This document shows, in pieces, positions 46,691-57,563 of a DNA stretch of 64,000 nt. The notes under the pieces are model-generated. The model was given only the letters and a program-made list of their open reading frames with translations, was not told the origin of the DNA and ran no database searches. A program made the translations under genes and the position numbers. Origin of the DNA: Actinomyces procaprae (GTDB lineage Bacteria > Actinomycetota > Actinomycetes > Actinomycetales > Actinomycetaceae). The DNA is taken from NCBI RefSeq assembly GCF_004798665.1, contig NZ_CP039292.1, forward strand, positions 744,001 through 808,000. The letters are read 5' to 3'. Numbering within the stretch: position 1 is the stretch's first letter; each line of letters starts with the position of its first letter.

Positions 46691-47239
46691 GTGACCCAAA
46701 CCACCACAAGTCTCACCCGGCGCGCCCGCGTACTGGCGGTTGGCGCCGCCCTGCTGCTCGGCGTCGGCGCCCTTGCCGGCTGCTCCGCCCACCCGGGGCA
46801 GGCCGTGATCGTGAACTACACCGATGCCGACGGCCGCTCCAGCACGGTCGTCATTTCCGAGCAGGAGCTGCAGGGCGCCGTCGAGGATCTCAACGAGTAC
46901 TACGCCGCTGTGGGCGGTCAAGGTACTTCCGCCGTCTACGCGGCGAACGCGCTCATCGAACTGCCCCTGCTCGAGCAGGCGGGAGCTGAGTACGGCGTGA
47001 CGTATTCGGACGCGGAAGCCCTGGCGGAGTTGCGGCAGGGGGCGGGAGACGTCGACTACTCGCCCGCCGCAGTCAGCGTATTCCGGTATTCCGAACTCGC
47101 TTCGATGATCGTCGCCCGGGATGATCAGGATGCGGTCGTGGCCCGGCTCGAGGAGCTGCGAGGCGGCGTGAGCCTTGAAACCTCGCCGCGTTACGAAGGC
47201 GGCGGTGCCTGGCTGCTGAGATACGACACGCAGTTCTAG
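46691..47239 (+). CDS. Lipoprotein, SurA-N-like
   Basis: 182 residues from the GTG at 46691, which has AAGGAG six bases upstream. The signal peptide (LAVGAALLLGVGALAGC) ends in the lipobox LAGC. The mature part has an ISEQELQ helix and a mostly helical region (DLNEYYAAVG, NALIELPLLEQAGAEYG, YSDAEALAELRQ) like the N-terminal chaperone domain of SurA/PrsA foldases, without a PPIase domain. It probably sits on the outer membrane face as a chaperone-like protein. Function is inferred from the fold pattern and the usual location after mfd. Confidence 0.8.
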   Translation: MTQTTTSLTRRARVLAVGAALLLGVGALAGCSAHPGQAVIVNYTDADGRSSTVVISEQELQGAVEDLNEYYAAVGGQGTSAVYAANALIELPLLEQAGAEYGVTYSDAEALAELRQGAGDVDYSPAAVSVFRYSELASMIVARDDQDAVVARLEELRGGVSLETSPRYEGGGAWLLRYDTQF

Positions 47240-47382
47240 CCGAGTCGGCGCCGTCGGCGCGGTGCCTCAGCCCGGCAGTGGGCGAGCGGCTCGGTGGGCT
47301 CGCTTCGCCGTCGTCCCCGTTGGCTGGATCTCGCCCGGCGTGAACAAGATTCGAACTGACGGGTGCAATGCACTCGTGGTGA

Positions 47383-48854
<1,472 letters not shown>

Positions 48855-49038
48855 TCTGCTTTCCCGGTTTGGTCCCGGGGTGTGCACGCGTTCATCGCGT
48901 GCGCGCCCCGGGACCGCACTATTTTGAGGTGTGGTGGCTGGCGTGCTGCGGGGTGACGGGCCTGGTGAGCCTGCCGGTTCGCCACGGCGCAAGTGTCTTC
49001 CGGGCGCCCCCGGCGCCCGGAAGCGGGTTCATCTGGAA

Positions 49039-49143
49039 CGCCACTTCACCGTCTGTAACGCCACTTCGGGGTTAACAACGCCAGTTAACCGTCTGCTGAA
49101 GGGCCCAGAGGTATACAGCAGAGCGTTAAGTAGCGTTGTTAAC
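49039..49143 (+). repeat. 105-bp palindromic repeat element, copy 2
   Basis: Inverted copy of 29003-29107, with three differences by eye. The hairpin arms are at 49071-49098 and 49116-49143 and agree at 24 of 28 positions. No open frame or target-site duplication is evident. Confidence 0.9.
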
Positions 49144-49282
49144 GGGATCTTCGTGTTTGTGGGTGTGGGTGGAGGCGGGAGCCAGCTCGCCGGCGTGCTT
49201 TGCGCTGGCGTCGTCTGCTACGCCGGTTCGGTGTTTACTGGCTCTTCCGGTTTGAGGGTGTGTGGGGCTGGGGGTTTGTGTG

Positions 49283-49485
49283 TTGACGCGACGGTTCGTA
49301 CCTTCGCGTGAGGGTTCGTATGTTCTGGTCGGCGATTCGTACTTTCTTGCGACGGTTCGTACGGTAGGGGTACGTAGCGTCGTCAGAAGTGCCGAATCGT
49401 TGGTGCCAAGTGCCGAACCGTCACGCAAAGTGCCGAATCGTCAGGCGAAGTGCCGAACCGTCACGCCAAGTGCCGAACCGTCATC
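49283..49485. repeat. 20-nt array: four direct then five inverted units
   Basis: Cores GGTTCGTA (one as GATTCGTA) lie at 49293, 49313, 49334 and 49354. The inverted family AGTGCCGAACCGTC (some as AATCGT) follows at 49388, 49409, 49429, 49449 and 49469. The two arms differ mainly by GTA against TGC in the core. Spacing is 20-21 throughout. Confidence 0.9.
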
Positions 49486-49810
49486 CGGTGCGCGCGGGCG
49501 AACACGCCAGGTCCGCGCCCCGAGCGCTCACGCCTGCGCCCGGGGGCCTGGCGAGTAGGGCACCAAGACCGCTGCCGTGCCCCGTCAATGGCGGCAGTCC
49601 CGGTCCAGCGCCCAGATGATCTCAACGGCCTCGGCGAATCAGCGCAAGCCAGCACCACCCACCGACAACAACCTCGCCAACCCGGCAACCACCACCCCCA
49701 CCGCAGCCCCGACCCCAACCACCACACCCACAAACCGGAAGAGCCGCAAAACCACACCTTCGTGCCAGTAGCCTCGAACCGCACACATATTCGCTCCGAT
49801 CACCCTCCAC

Positions 49811-49976
49811 TCGGACCGCGAAAGTCTCTTTGGACCGCCCGTGTAGGTTCGGACCGTCCCAGCGGCACACTACGGCGGTCCGTGTGGAGGTCGGAGGTCC
49901 GGACAGGGACGTTGACGCCCAGATGTCGTCGCCGGCTTGCCGCTGTCCTGCCGCGGTGCCGCTGTCCTGCCGCGGT
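49811..49976. repeat. Degenerate 19-nt direct/inverted array plus a 19-nt tandem
   Basis: GGACCG lies at 49813, 49832 and 49851, and the inverted GGTCC at 49877 and 49896, all 19 apart; this is an eroded relative of the array at 29233. Next to it TGCCGCTGTCCTGCCGCGG repeats twice at 19-nt spacing, the units beginning at 49938 and 49957. Confidence 0.75.
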
Positions 49977-50079
49977 GTCGGGGCCGCGCAGTGCACCGGG
50001 CACACTTGCCGCTTCGTGTGGCCGACGCACCGGCCGTGCAGGCTCGCCACAGGACCGTGCGTGAGGCAGTATCGGTGCC

Positions 50080-50814
50080 ATGACGCCGCGCCGACCCGCA
50101 CCTGCACGCCCTGGCGCCCGCAGGACCTCCCGCCCCGGACCGGCGCGGGACACCCGGGGCGCCGCCGGTGGACACGCCAAGACGACCGCCGCCGAGCGTG
50201 GCGCTCACAGCGGCGCGAGCTCCGCCGAGGATCGTGCGGCATCTGCGGAGCCGGACTCCGCCTCCGAGCGTCGGCTTTCGGGCATCGGTGGCGCGGAGGG
50301 GCTCTCACTGCCGATGCGCCTGCTGATCCTGGCCGTCGTGCTGGTTTTGGCGTTCGTCGTCGTTTTCCCGTCGTTGCGCGGTTATCTCACTCAACGCGCG
50401 CAGTACGACACGGTCCTGGAGCAGATTGACGAGGCCCGTGCCTCATCCACCGCCCTGGAGGAGGAGCTGGCCCGCTGGGAGGACGACGACTATGTCAAGG
50501 CGCAGGCCCGTGAACGCCTGTCCTACGTCATGCCCGGCGAGACCACTTATGTCGTTGTTGGTGCCGACAGCTTCGAGGACGATGCCGAGACCGGCGATCC
50601 TCAGAGCCATGCCGAGGACCGCCTGCCCTGGTATCAGGAGCTGCGCGAGTCGGCGCGCGTGGCCGGGCAGGTGGAGGAAGAAGAGCGTGAGGATCCGGGG
50701 CGGCAGGGATGGTCGACGCCCACGCCGCAGGCCCCTGCGACGCAGCAGGGCTCTGCCCCGGAGTCCTCAACCGCCCCTGCGGTCCCATCCACAGACACAG
50801 GAGACGAGCAGTGA
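50080..50814 (+). CDS. FtsB/DivIC-type septum formation initiator
   Basis: 244 residues. A long Arg/Ala/Pro-rich cytosolic head (about 75 residues) precedes one membrane helix (LLILAVVLVLAFVVVFP). A coiled coil (LTQRAQYDTVLEQIDEARAS, LEEELARW) follows, then the DivIC signature DDYVKAQARERLSYVMPGE. The acidic/Pro tail is disordered. It would join the FtsL/FtsQ divisome subcomplex. Its position between eno and DUF501 is the typical actinobacterial one. The stop overlaps the DUF501 start (GTGA). Confidence 0.9.
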   Translation: MTPRRPAPARPGARRTSRPGPARDTRGAAGGHAKTTAAERGAHSGASSAEDRAASAEPDSASERRLSGIGGAEGLSLPMRLLILAVVLVLAFVVVFPSLRGYLTQRAQYDTVLEQIDEARASSTALEEELARWEDDDYVKAQARERLSYVMPGETTYVVVGADSFEDDAETGDPQSHAEDRLPWYQELRESARVAGQVEEEEREDPGRQGWSTPTPQAPATQQGSAPESSTAPAVPSTDTGDEQ

Positions 50815-51302
50815 CCGTTACCGAATCCGACTTGGAGACCCTGCGCGTGCAGCTGGGGCGCGTGCCGCGCGGCGTCGTCGACGTCGCGGCCCGCTGTGCA
50901 TGTGGTCGCCCCACCGTTGTGCGCACCGCTCCCCGACTGCCTGATGGGTCGCCCTTCCCGACCACGTATTACCTGACTCACCCGGCGGCTGTGCGCGGCT
51001 GCTCCACCCTTGAGGCGGAGCACCTGATGGAGGACTTCAACCGCCGCCTCGCCGATGACCCCGAGCTGGCCGCCGCCTATGCCGCTGCGCACGCCGACTA
51101 CCTGGCTCGCCGCGCCGAACTGGGCAGCCCCGCGGAGATCGAAGGCATTTCGGCAGGAGGTATGCCCACCCGGGTGAAGTGCCTGCACGCGCTGCTTGGG
51201 CATGCGCTCGCCGTCGGCTGTGGCATCAACCCGATCGGTGACCTGACCCTGGGCGTGCTGCGGGAGCGCGGCCTGTGGGATCCCGACCGCTGCTTCTGCT
51301 GA
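50811..51302 (+). CDS. DUF501 family protein
   Basis: 163 residues from the GTG at 50811, with AGGAG upstream. It has the family pattern: LGRVPRGVVDVAARCACGRP, FPTTYYLTHP, RGCSTLEAEHLMEDF, TRVKCLHALLGHALAVG and a conserved C-terminal CFC. The His/Cys content suggests a bound metal. Biochemical role unknown; it lies between ftsB and ppx as in most actinobacteria, coupled to the former by a start/stop overlap. Confidence 0.92.
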   Translation: MTVTESDLETLRVQLGRVPRGVVDVAARCACGRPTVVRTAPRLPDGSPFPTTYYLTHPAAVRGCSTLEAEHLMEDFNRRLADDPELAAAYAAAHADYLARRAELGSPAEIEGISAGGMPTRVKCLHALLGHALAVGCGINPIGDLTLGVLRERGLWDPDRCFC

Positions 51303-51368
51303 GCGCGGGCCACCGCCGTAAAGTTGCCGCTGAAGCCGTCGGCACAGCCATCCGAGGGGGACTCAACC

Positions 51369-52430
51369 ATGACCCGCGTCGCCGCCATTGACTGCGGCAC
51401 CAATACCATTCGCCTGCTCGTTGCCGACGCGATTCGGGAGCAGCGCACCGGCACTGTTCGGCTCCACCCGCTGCACCGCTCCAGCACCATCGTCCGCCTC
51501 GGCCAGGGTGTGGACCGCACCGGCCGCCTCGACGCCGATGCCCTGGCGCGCACACTGCAGGTGGTGCACGAGTACGCCCGCACCTGCGCTGATCTTGACG
51601 TCCCCCTGGATGCCGGGCATGCCCGTTTCGTCGCGACCTCCGCCACCCGCGACGCCGAGAACCGTGATGAGTTCGTCGACGGGGTGCGTGCGGCACTGGG
51701 TATCGTCCCCGAGGTCGTCTCCGGCCAGGAGGAGGCTCGCCTGTCCTTCGCCGGCTCCCTGCTGGGGAGCGGGGGAGGGGCCGCTGCGACCGACGCTCAG
51801 GGCGGGGATGCGGCCGACGCCGACGACGGCGAGAGGCCGGGCGGTCATCCCGCGTTGCCCGGTCCGCGGCTGGTGGTCGACCTGGGTGGCGGCTCAACCG
51901 AGCTGGTGCTCGGTGTCGACGCCCCGCAGGCCGCCTGCTCCATGAACACCGGCTCGGTGCGTATCACCGAGCGTTACCTGGCCGACGGCGTCACTCCCGC
52001 CGCGGAGGATGCGGCCCGCGCGGAGGTACGTGGGCTGCTGGACCGGGCCGCCGACGCCGTCGATCTGGGCGCCGCCACCCGGCTGGTCGGGCTCGCCGGC
52101 ACGATCAGCACGGTCACGGCGCACGCGCTGGGCCTGGATGCCTTCGATCGTGATGTCATCGACGGCGCCGAGCTGAGTGTTGAGCGCGTGCTAGCGTCCT
52201 GTGACGCGATCGTGCATTCGACCGCCGCGCAGCGGGAGTCCTGGGGGTACCTGCTGCCCGGGCGCCGTGACGTCATTGCCGCCGGCGCGCTGGTGTGGAG
52301 CGAGGTGGTGGCGCGGGTTGCGGCCGATACCGCCGTCGCCGGACAGCCGCTGACCACCACCGTCACCAGCCTTTCTGACATTCTGGATGGTATCGCCGCC
52401 TCGCTCGCCTCGGCGGGGGAGGCGGCGTGA
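51369..52430 (+). CDS. Exopolyphosphatase / pppGpp phosphatase (Ppx/GppA)
   Basis: 353 residues from the ATG at 51369, with AGGGGG upstream. It has the ASKHA-fold marks AAIDCGTNTIRLLVAD, ATSATRDAENRDEF, VVSGQEEARLSF, VVDLGGGSTEL and LVGLAGTISTVTAHALG. It hydrolyses polyphosphate or guanosine pentaphosphate phosphate ends. An Ala/Gly/Asp-rich loop of about 30 residues near 140-170 is extra relative to typical members. The stop overlaps the aroD start (GTGA). Confidence 0.93.
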   Translation: MTRVAAIDCGTNTIRLLVADAIREQRTGTVRLHPLHRSSTIVRLGQGVDRTGRLDADALARTLQVVHEYARTCADLDVPLDAGHARFVATSATRDAENRDEFVDGVRAALGIVPEVVSGQEEARLSFAGSLLGSGGGAAATDAQGGDAADADDGERPGGHPALPGPRLVVDLGGGSTELVLGVDAPQAACSMNTGSVRITERYLADGVTPAAEDAARAEVRGLLDRAADAVDLGAATRLVGLAGTISTVTAHALGLDAFDRDVIDGAELSVERVLASCDAIVHSTAAQRESWGYLLPGRRDVIAAGALVWSEVVARVAADTAVAGQPLTTTVTSLSDILDGIAASLASAGEAA

Positions 52431-53464
52431 GCTTGGGCAGCGCGTGGGAACGGTGCGCCGCGCCGTCGGCGGATGATGCGCCTGCGTCGGACAGGGCGGC
52501 TTCGGCGCCGTCGGCGGAGCTGCGCACGCACGTGCACGGCCTGACGGCTCGGCTGGAGGCGTGTGGCGTGGCGGTGCCCGGATCGCCGGCGTGCGCACGC
52601 CCGGTTGTCTGGCGGGACGCACGGTTGGGCGGGTCGCGTCCGGCGGTAGCGGTCGCCACGACCGGGGCCGACGCCGCTGCCTGCGCCGCCCAGGCGGCGG
52701 CGGCCCGCGCGGCCGGGGCGGAGTTGGTGGAGCTTCGCGCCGACCTGCTGTCTTCGCCGGGGTCTGCTGCGTCGGGGCGGGGGCACGCTCCGCGGGGGCC
52801 GGTGGACCTGTGGCTGGGGGCTGTTCGCGCCGTGGACCAGCAGCTGCGGGGCACGGGTCTGCCGGTGCTGCTGACCGTGCGCACGGCTGCCGAGGGCGGC
52901 GGGTTCGACGCCGACGACGCCGCCTACCGGGATGCTCTCGCGCTGGCTATTGACCGGCTGGGGCGGGAGCGTGGCGCGGACGCTGGCGGTGACAACGGCG
53001 GTGGGAGCATGGGGGCGTGCACTGGAGCCCCCATGGTTGCGGCGGTGGACGTCGAGCTGGCTCGCGGCGAGCTGGCGCAGCTCGTGCAGCGGGCGCGGCG
53101 GGCCGGGCTGGATGTGGTTGCATCGAGCCACGACTTCAGTGCCGTCCCGGATGACGCTGAGCTGCTGCGGCGGCTGCGCGTCATGCAGGAGGCGGGCGCC
53201 GCGGTAGCCAAGGTCGCTGTCACTCCGAGCGGGTCCGCCGATGTGGAGCGGGTGCTGGGCGTGGCTGCACGGTCTCGGGCGGAGCTGGACATTCCGGTGG
53301 TGGTCATTGCCATGGGTGAGGTTGGTGCCGTGACCAGGCTGGCGGGGGGAGTGTTCGGCTCGGCACTGACTTTCGCGACCGCCGGATCGGCCGCGTCTGC
53401 GCCGGGACAATTGCCTGTGGCGGAAGTGCGTGCAGCCCTGGCCGCGCTCCACCCTCGCCCCTGA
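52427..53464 (+). CDS. aroD: Type I 3-dehydroquinate dehydratase
   Basis: 345 residues against about 250 for the family, because of a roughly 70-residue N-terminal extension and an Asp/Gly insert near 185-200. The barrel motifs are ELRADL, LLTVRT, DVELARGEL, SSHDF with the catalytic His, KVAVTP with the Schiff-base Lys, VIAMGEVGAVTRL and FGSALTFATAG. It makes 3-dehydroshikimate. Other shikimate genes are not in the window. The GTG start is fixed by the four-base overlap with ppx. A later start is possible for the core enzyme. Confidence 0.9.
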   Translation: MSLGSAWERCAAPSADDAPASDRAASAPSAELRTHVHGLTARLEACGVAVPGSPACARPVVWRDARLGGSRPAVAVATTGADAAACAAQAAAARAAGAELVELRADLLSSPGSAASGRGHAPRGPVDLWLGAVRAVDQQLRGTGLPVLLTVRTAAEGGGFDADDAAYRDALALAIDRLGRERGADAGGDNGGGSMGACTGAPMVAAVDVELARGELAQLVQRARRAGLDVVASSHDFSAVPDDAELLRRLRVMQEAGAAVAKVAVTPSGSADVERVLGVAARSRAELDIPVVVIAMGEVGAVTRLAGGVFGSALTFATAGSAASAPGQLPVAEVRAALAALHPRP

Positions 53465-53484
53465 CGCATCACCCGCCCCATCCG

Positions 53485-53562
53485 CCGAGGTCGGTAGAAG
53501 TTACGTGCCGAGGTCGGTAGTTGTTACGTGCCGAGGTCGGTAGTTGTTACGTGCCGAGGTCG
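53485..53562. repeat. 23-nt tandem repeat array (three units plus partial)
   Basis: TCGGTAG begins at 53491, 53514 and 53537. The first unit has AAG and the next two TTG in the variable triplet. It lies 20 bases beyond the aroD stop, oriented with aroD. The remaining 217 bases up to rplY show only its leader, with a short GCTTGAGCGT duplication at 53570-53590. Confidence 0.93.
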
Positions 53563-53779
53563 TTCGCTGCTTGAGCGTGCTTGAGCGTGGGGCGGGTCAC
53601 CGCCGACGCCGTCGTCGGCCGATGCTGCCATCGCGTACAGTTGGAGCATTGCCCCGGCGAGGGATGCGCCCAGCGTATCCGTGATCGACGTGGTGGTTCC
53701 GGAAGGTGCTGCACGTCGTCGTGCCCGCCGGACCACCGAAATGCGGGGCAGGCTCCCCGCCTACACCGAGGAGAAATGC

Positions 53780-54385
53780 ATGCCCACCAACGCCATCGCG
53801 CTTGACGCCACCGACCGCACCGAGTTCGGCAAGGGCTCTGCCCGCCGGGCCCGCCACGCCGGCCAGGTCCCCGCCGTCGTCTACGGCCACGGCACCGAAC
53901 CCCGCCACCTCCTGCTGGACGAGCACGCCACTCGTCTGGCCCTGCGCGGCAACGAGAACGCCCTGGTCGAGCTGAATGTTGACGGTGAGACGCTGCTGGC
54001 CATCGCCAAGGACGTGCAGCGTCACCCCATCCGCCCGGGTGTGCAGCACGTCGACTTCCTCCTGGTCAACCGCAACGAGAAGGTCGAGGTTGAGGTTCCC
54101 GTCGTCGTGACCGGCGAGCCCGCCCCCGGCACCATCCACATGATCGAGCTGGCTCACGTGCTGATTTCCGCCCCGGCGATCTCCATCCCGGAGACCATCG
54201 ACGTGGACATCACCGGTATTGAGGCCGGTACCGCGGTCCGCGTGGCCGATCTGGTTCTGCCCGAGGGCGTCGAGGCCGTCACTGAGGCGGACACCGACGT
54301 CGTCAACGTTGCCGCCGAGGCCGTGGCCGGTTCTGAGGCGCCTGCCGAGGCTGCCGAGGGCGACGCTGCTGCCGAGTCCGAGTGA
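53780..54385 (+). CDS. rplY: 50S ribosomal protein L25/general stress protein Ctc
   Basis: 201 residues from the ATG at 53780, with GAGGAG six bases upstream. The N-terminal 5S rRNA-binding domain (FGKGSARRARHAGQVPAVVYG) is followed by the TL5/Ctc C-terminal domain (PIRPGVQHVDFLLVNRNEKV, GTIHMIELAHVLISAPAISI) and an Ala/Glu-rich tail. Ctc-length L25 is normal for actinobacteria. pth follows after 22 bases as usual. Confidence 0.96.
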   Translation: MPTNAIALDATDRTEFGKGSARRARHAGQVPAVVYGHGTEPRHLLLDEHATRLALRGNENALVELNVDGETLLAIAKDVQRHPIRPGVQHVDFLLVNRNEKVEVEVPVVVTGEPAPGTIHMIELAHVLISAPAISIPETIDVDITGIEAGTAVRVADLVLPEGVEAVTEADTDVVNVAAEAVAGSEAPAEAAEGDAAAESE

Positions 54386-54407
54386 CGACGCCGCACGCGG
54401 AGAATTC

Positions 54408-55004
54408 ATGAGCACCCCATGGCTCGTCATCGGGCTGGGGAACACCGGGGCCCGGTACGCCCACAACCGCCACAACATCGGGCACATGGTGCTCGACGTG
54501 CTGGCCGGGCGTACCGGGTCCCGCCTGTCCAGCCACAAGACCCGCGCTTTGGTTGCCGAGGCGCGCTTGGGCATCCTGCCGGGCGGTGCCCCGGGGCCGC
54601 GCGTGGTCCTGGCGCGCACCAGCGGCTACATGAACGAGTCTGGCGGTACGGTCAAGGCGCTGGTCCGCTTCTACGATGTCGACCCTGCGGCAAGCCTGCT
54701 GGTGATACACGACGACCTCGACCTGCCCGCGCACACGCTGAGGCTGAAACGGGGCGGCGGCGAGGGCGGGCACAATGGCCTGCGGTCGATCTCCAAGGCG
54801 CTCGGCACGAAGGACTACGCACGCCTGCGCATTGGGGTGGGGCGTCCGCCCGGCCGTCAAGACCCCGCTGACTTCGTGCTCAGTGACTTCCCGGGGAGGG
54901 AGCGGGCGGAGCTCGCTGTCACCCTGGAGCAGGCGGCCGACGCCGTCGAGCAGGTGGTACTGGACGGGTTCGTGCCCGCTCAACAGCGGCTGCACTCCGC
55001 CTGA
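54408..55004 (+). CDS. pth: Peptidyl-tRNA hydrolase
   Basis: 198 residues from the ATG at 54408, with GGAGA four bases upstream. WLVIGLGNTGARYAHNRHNIG carries the catalytic His, followed by RTSGYMNESGG, LLVIHDDLDLP and RGGGEGGHNGLRSI, and RIGVGRPPG. It frees tRNA from dropped-off peptidyl-tRNA. It forms an rplY-pth operon. The gene converges on the response regulator across a 23-nt array. Confidence 0.96.
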   Translation: MSTPWLVIGLGNTGARYAHNRHNIGHMVLDVLAGRTGSRLSSHKTRALVAEARLGILPGGAPGPRVVLARTSGYMNESGGTVKALVRFYDVDPAASLLVIHDDLDLPAHTLRLKRGGGEGGHNGLRSISKALGTKDYARLRIGVGRPPGRQDPADFVLSDFPGRERAELAVTLEQAADAVEQVVLDGFVPAQQRLHSA

Positions 55005-55035
55005 GCCGTTGGTTGCCGCGCCCGGCACGCCATAT

Positions 55036-55139
55036 CTACCGACCTCGGCATGTAACTTCTACCGACCTCGGTACGTAACTTCTACCGACCTCGGCATGTA
55101 ACTTCTACCGACCTCGGCATGTAACTTCTACCGATCTCA
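55036..55139. repeat. 23-nt tandem repeat array (five units)
   Basis: ACCGACC (ACCGATC in the last) begins at 55038, 55061, 55084, 55107 and 55130. Orientation follows the leftward response regulator, whose TGA is inside the last unit (CGCTGAGATCGGTAG on the minus strand). The arrays fill the whole gap to pth except about 30 bases. Confidence 0.95.
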
Positions 55140-55874
55140 GCGCATGAGGCCGGTCTCGTAGGCGACGACCACGGCCTGCACGCGGTCGCGCACATCGAGC
55201 TTGGCCAGCACATTCCCGACGTGGGTCTTCACCGTCGTCGCCGAGACGATCAGGTGGTCGGCGATCTCGGAATTGCTCAGCCCCTGCGCCATCAGCGTCA
55301 GGATCTCCCGCTCGCGCGGAGTGAGTGAGGCAATACGCGCATCCTCCTGCGACTCGGTCCCGCCGCTCTCGGGCAGGTGCGAGGAGAACATCTCCAGCAT
55401 GCGCCGCGTGATACGCGGGCTGACCACGGCCTCGCCGTCGGCGACAGTGCGGATCGCCTCCGCCAGCTCGCCCGGGCGGGTGTCCTTGAGCAGGAATCCG
55501 CTCGCCCCGGCGCGCAGGCCCGCAAAGGCGTACTCGTCCAGGTCGAAAGTGGTCAGGATGAGGATCTTGGTGTCAGGGCACTGCGCGGTGATCGCGGCAG
55601 TCGCGTCGATGCCGTTCATACCGGGCATGCGCACGTCCATGAGGATCACGTCGGGTTTCAGGGCACGTGCCTGCGCCACGGCGGTGGCGCCGTCCGAGGC
55701 CTCTCCGACGATCTCAATGTCATCGGCCGGGTCCAGCACCATACGGAAGCCCATACGCATCAGCGCCTGGTCATCGGCCAGCACTACAGTGATCGGTCGG
55801 GACCGGTTTGCCGCTTCCCCACCTCCGGGAGGCACCGGAGCGCCCATACCGGTCGGATCGCCTGCCTGATTCAT
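55137..55874 (-). CDS. NarL/LuxR-type response regulator
   Basis: 245 residues from the ATG at 55874, chosen for the ATGA overlap with the kinase stop; a GTG at 55889 is possible. The receiver domain has VVLADDQALMRMGF, the phospho-acceptor in ILMDVRMPGMNG, TTFDLDEYAF and the conserved Lys in FLLKDTRPGEL. The C-terminal helix-turn-helix is LTPREREILTLMAQGLSNSE followed by TVKTHVGNVLAKLDV. It is phosphorylated by the neighbouring kinase and probably controls the adjacent ABC exporter. Confidence 0.95.
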   Translation of the reverse strand: MNQAGDPTGMGAPVPPGGGEAANRSRPITVVLADDQALMRMGFRMVLDPADDIEIVGEASDGATAVAQARALKPDVILMDVRMPGMNGIDATAAITAQCPDTKILILTTFDLDEYAFAGLRAGASGFLLKDTRPGELAEAIRTVADGEAVVSPRITRRMLEMFSSHLPESGGTESQEDARIASLTPREREILTLMAQGLSNSEIADHLIVSATTVKTHVGNVLAKLDVRDRVQAVVVAYETGLMR

Positions 55875-57421
55875 TGCGGCATCTGCCACGGCGCTGTCCC
55901 TTCGTCGTATTCGTCCCAGTCCTCATCCCAGTGCAGCACGGCCCGTACGCGCCAGCCGGTGGCGGTCGGTCCTGCCTGCACGGTTCCACCATAGACGGCC
56001 GCGCGCTCCCGCATGCCGATGAGTCCCTTCCCGGACCCGTGCAACGGGGTGGATCCGGGGGCGGCGTCATTGTCGATGGTCAGGACGGCGGTTCCCGCGT
56101 GCCGGTCGACGACGACGCTCACCGCGCGAGTAGTGGGGGCGTACCGCAGCACGTTGGTCAGCGCCTCCTGGGCGATGCGGAACAGTGTCAGCTGCAGGCC
56201 CTTGTCTTCAGGCAGCTTGCGCCCGTCCCACCGGTAGGTCACGGGCACGCCGGCGGTACGGAAGCGCTCGACGAGCACCTCCAGGTCGGCCTGCTCGGGC
56301 GCGGGTGCGAGCGGCGTCTGACCGCTGGAGGCGTCGGCCTCCGTGTCGGTCGCCCGGCGGCGCAGGTCGGCGATCTCCCGGCTCGGCTCGACCGGGGCGA
56401 CCGTCCCGGGCGGGGCGAACTCGGGCACCGGCAGCTCACGCACAGTGGCGCCGTCCGGGCCGCTCCGCCCGGCGGCTCCGCCGGCTGCATGCCCGGACGG
56501 GGCGGCTCCGCCCGCGGTGGCAGGAGGGGTGCCGGGCGTCCCCGGTGCGACGGCGGCATCGGCCCGGGCGGGGAAGGGTGCCGGGTCCTCGCGCAGCACG
56601 CCCACCAACCGACGCGTGTCGGCCAGGGCTGAGCGGCCGGTCTCCGCCAGTGTGGTCAGCGCCTCTTTGGCCATGGCGGGGTTGCGGTCGACGGCGGCGG
56701 CTGCGCCGTCGGCGAGGGTGATCATGACGGCCAGGGAGTGCGCGACGACGTCGTGCATCTCGCGGGCGATGCGGCTGCGCTCATTGGCCGCGGCCAGTGC
56801 GGCCTCCTGCTCGCGAGCCAGTAGCAGGCGGGCCGAGCGCGCCTCGGCCTCGCGCAGCTGGGTCGCCTGGATGCGGATGACCGTGCCTACGAGCACGCCG
56901 ATGATGTTGATCAGCCCGTTTGGCATCAGCAGGCCGCTGAGGGTGTCGACCGCGTAGCTGCCGAGTACGGCCTGGCCGACCACTGTGGTGAGCGTGGAGA
57001 CCGCGCACGCGGTCCACACCCAGGCGGCGCGGAAGCGCATGGCGAGCGTGGCCAGAGTGAAGGGAACGCCCAGCAGGGTGAAGGCGCGCAGCGTATCGGC
57101 CACGTAGCCGATCTCGACCACACCCATGTCGTCGAAGCTCCGAGTGATTACCGCCTCGTGCAGGATGGGCAGGAAGGTGAGCACCGCCCAGGTGGAGACC
57201 AGGTGACGACGTCGGAAAACCAGGGAGAGGGTGCACACCAGGCATGCGCCCAGCGTGAGCGGCAGCCAGGATTGCGCCGAGGGGATGTCGGCCTGGAGCA
57301 GCGGCCACAGCCCCATGAACACGTTGAGCACCAGCACCACCGTCGCCATGGCGGCATCGGCCAGGTACGGGTGAGAGGTCTGCCAGCGCAGCAGATGGGC
57401 GGCGGTCGACGGCGTACTCAA
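55871..57421 (-). CDS. NarL-family sensor histidine kinase
   Basis: 516 residues from the TTG at 57421, which has GGGGAG seven bases upstream; a TTG at 57457 is the longer option. About five to six membrane helices form an intramembrane sensor. The HisKA_3 box is RSRIAREMHDVVAHSLAVMI, the N box is FRIAQEALTNVLRYA, and the G box is GKGLIGMRERAAVYGG. An unusually long Pro/Ala/Gly linker of about 90 residues (around 280-370) separates the phospho-acceptor helices from the ATPase domain. It is coupled to its response regulator. Confidence 0.93.
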   Translation of the reverse strand: MSTPSTAAHLLRWQTSHPYLADAAMATVVLVLNVFMGLWPLLQADIPSAQSWLPLTLGACLVCTLSLVFRRRHLVSTWAVLTFLPILHEAVITRSFDDMGVVEIGYVADTLRAFTLLGVPFTLATLAMRFRAAWVWTACAVSTLTTVVGQAVLGSYAVDTLSGLLMPNGLINIIGVLVGTVIRIQATQLREAEARSARLLLAREQEAALAAANERSRIAREMHDVVAHSLAVMITLADGAAAAVDRNPAMAKEALTTLAETGRSALADTRRLVGVLREDPAPFPARADAAVAPGTPGTPPATAGGAAPSGHAAGGAAGRSGPDGATVRELPVPEFAPPGTVAPVEPSREIADLRRRATDTEADASSGQTPLAPAPEQADLEVLVERFRTAGVPVTYRWDGRKLPEDKGLQLTLFRIAQEALTNVLRYAPTTRAVSVVVDRHAGTAVLTIDNDAAPGSTPLHGSGKGLIGMRERAAVYGGTVQAGPTATGWRVRAVLHWDEDWDEYDEGTAPWQMPQ

Positions 57422-57563
57422 CGTGTTGCTCCCCTCTGCCTTGCCTCGCGAGGCCAATCAAGCCCCTTACGAATTGTCGGCGAATTGTTGATGTGATGTC
57501 GGTGGATTGGTGAACTGCCGCCGGATTGGCAGCTGAAGCACGGCTGCGCTCGTAAGTACTGGC

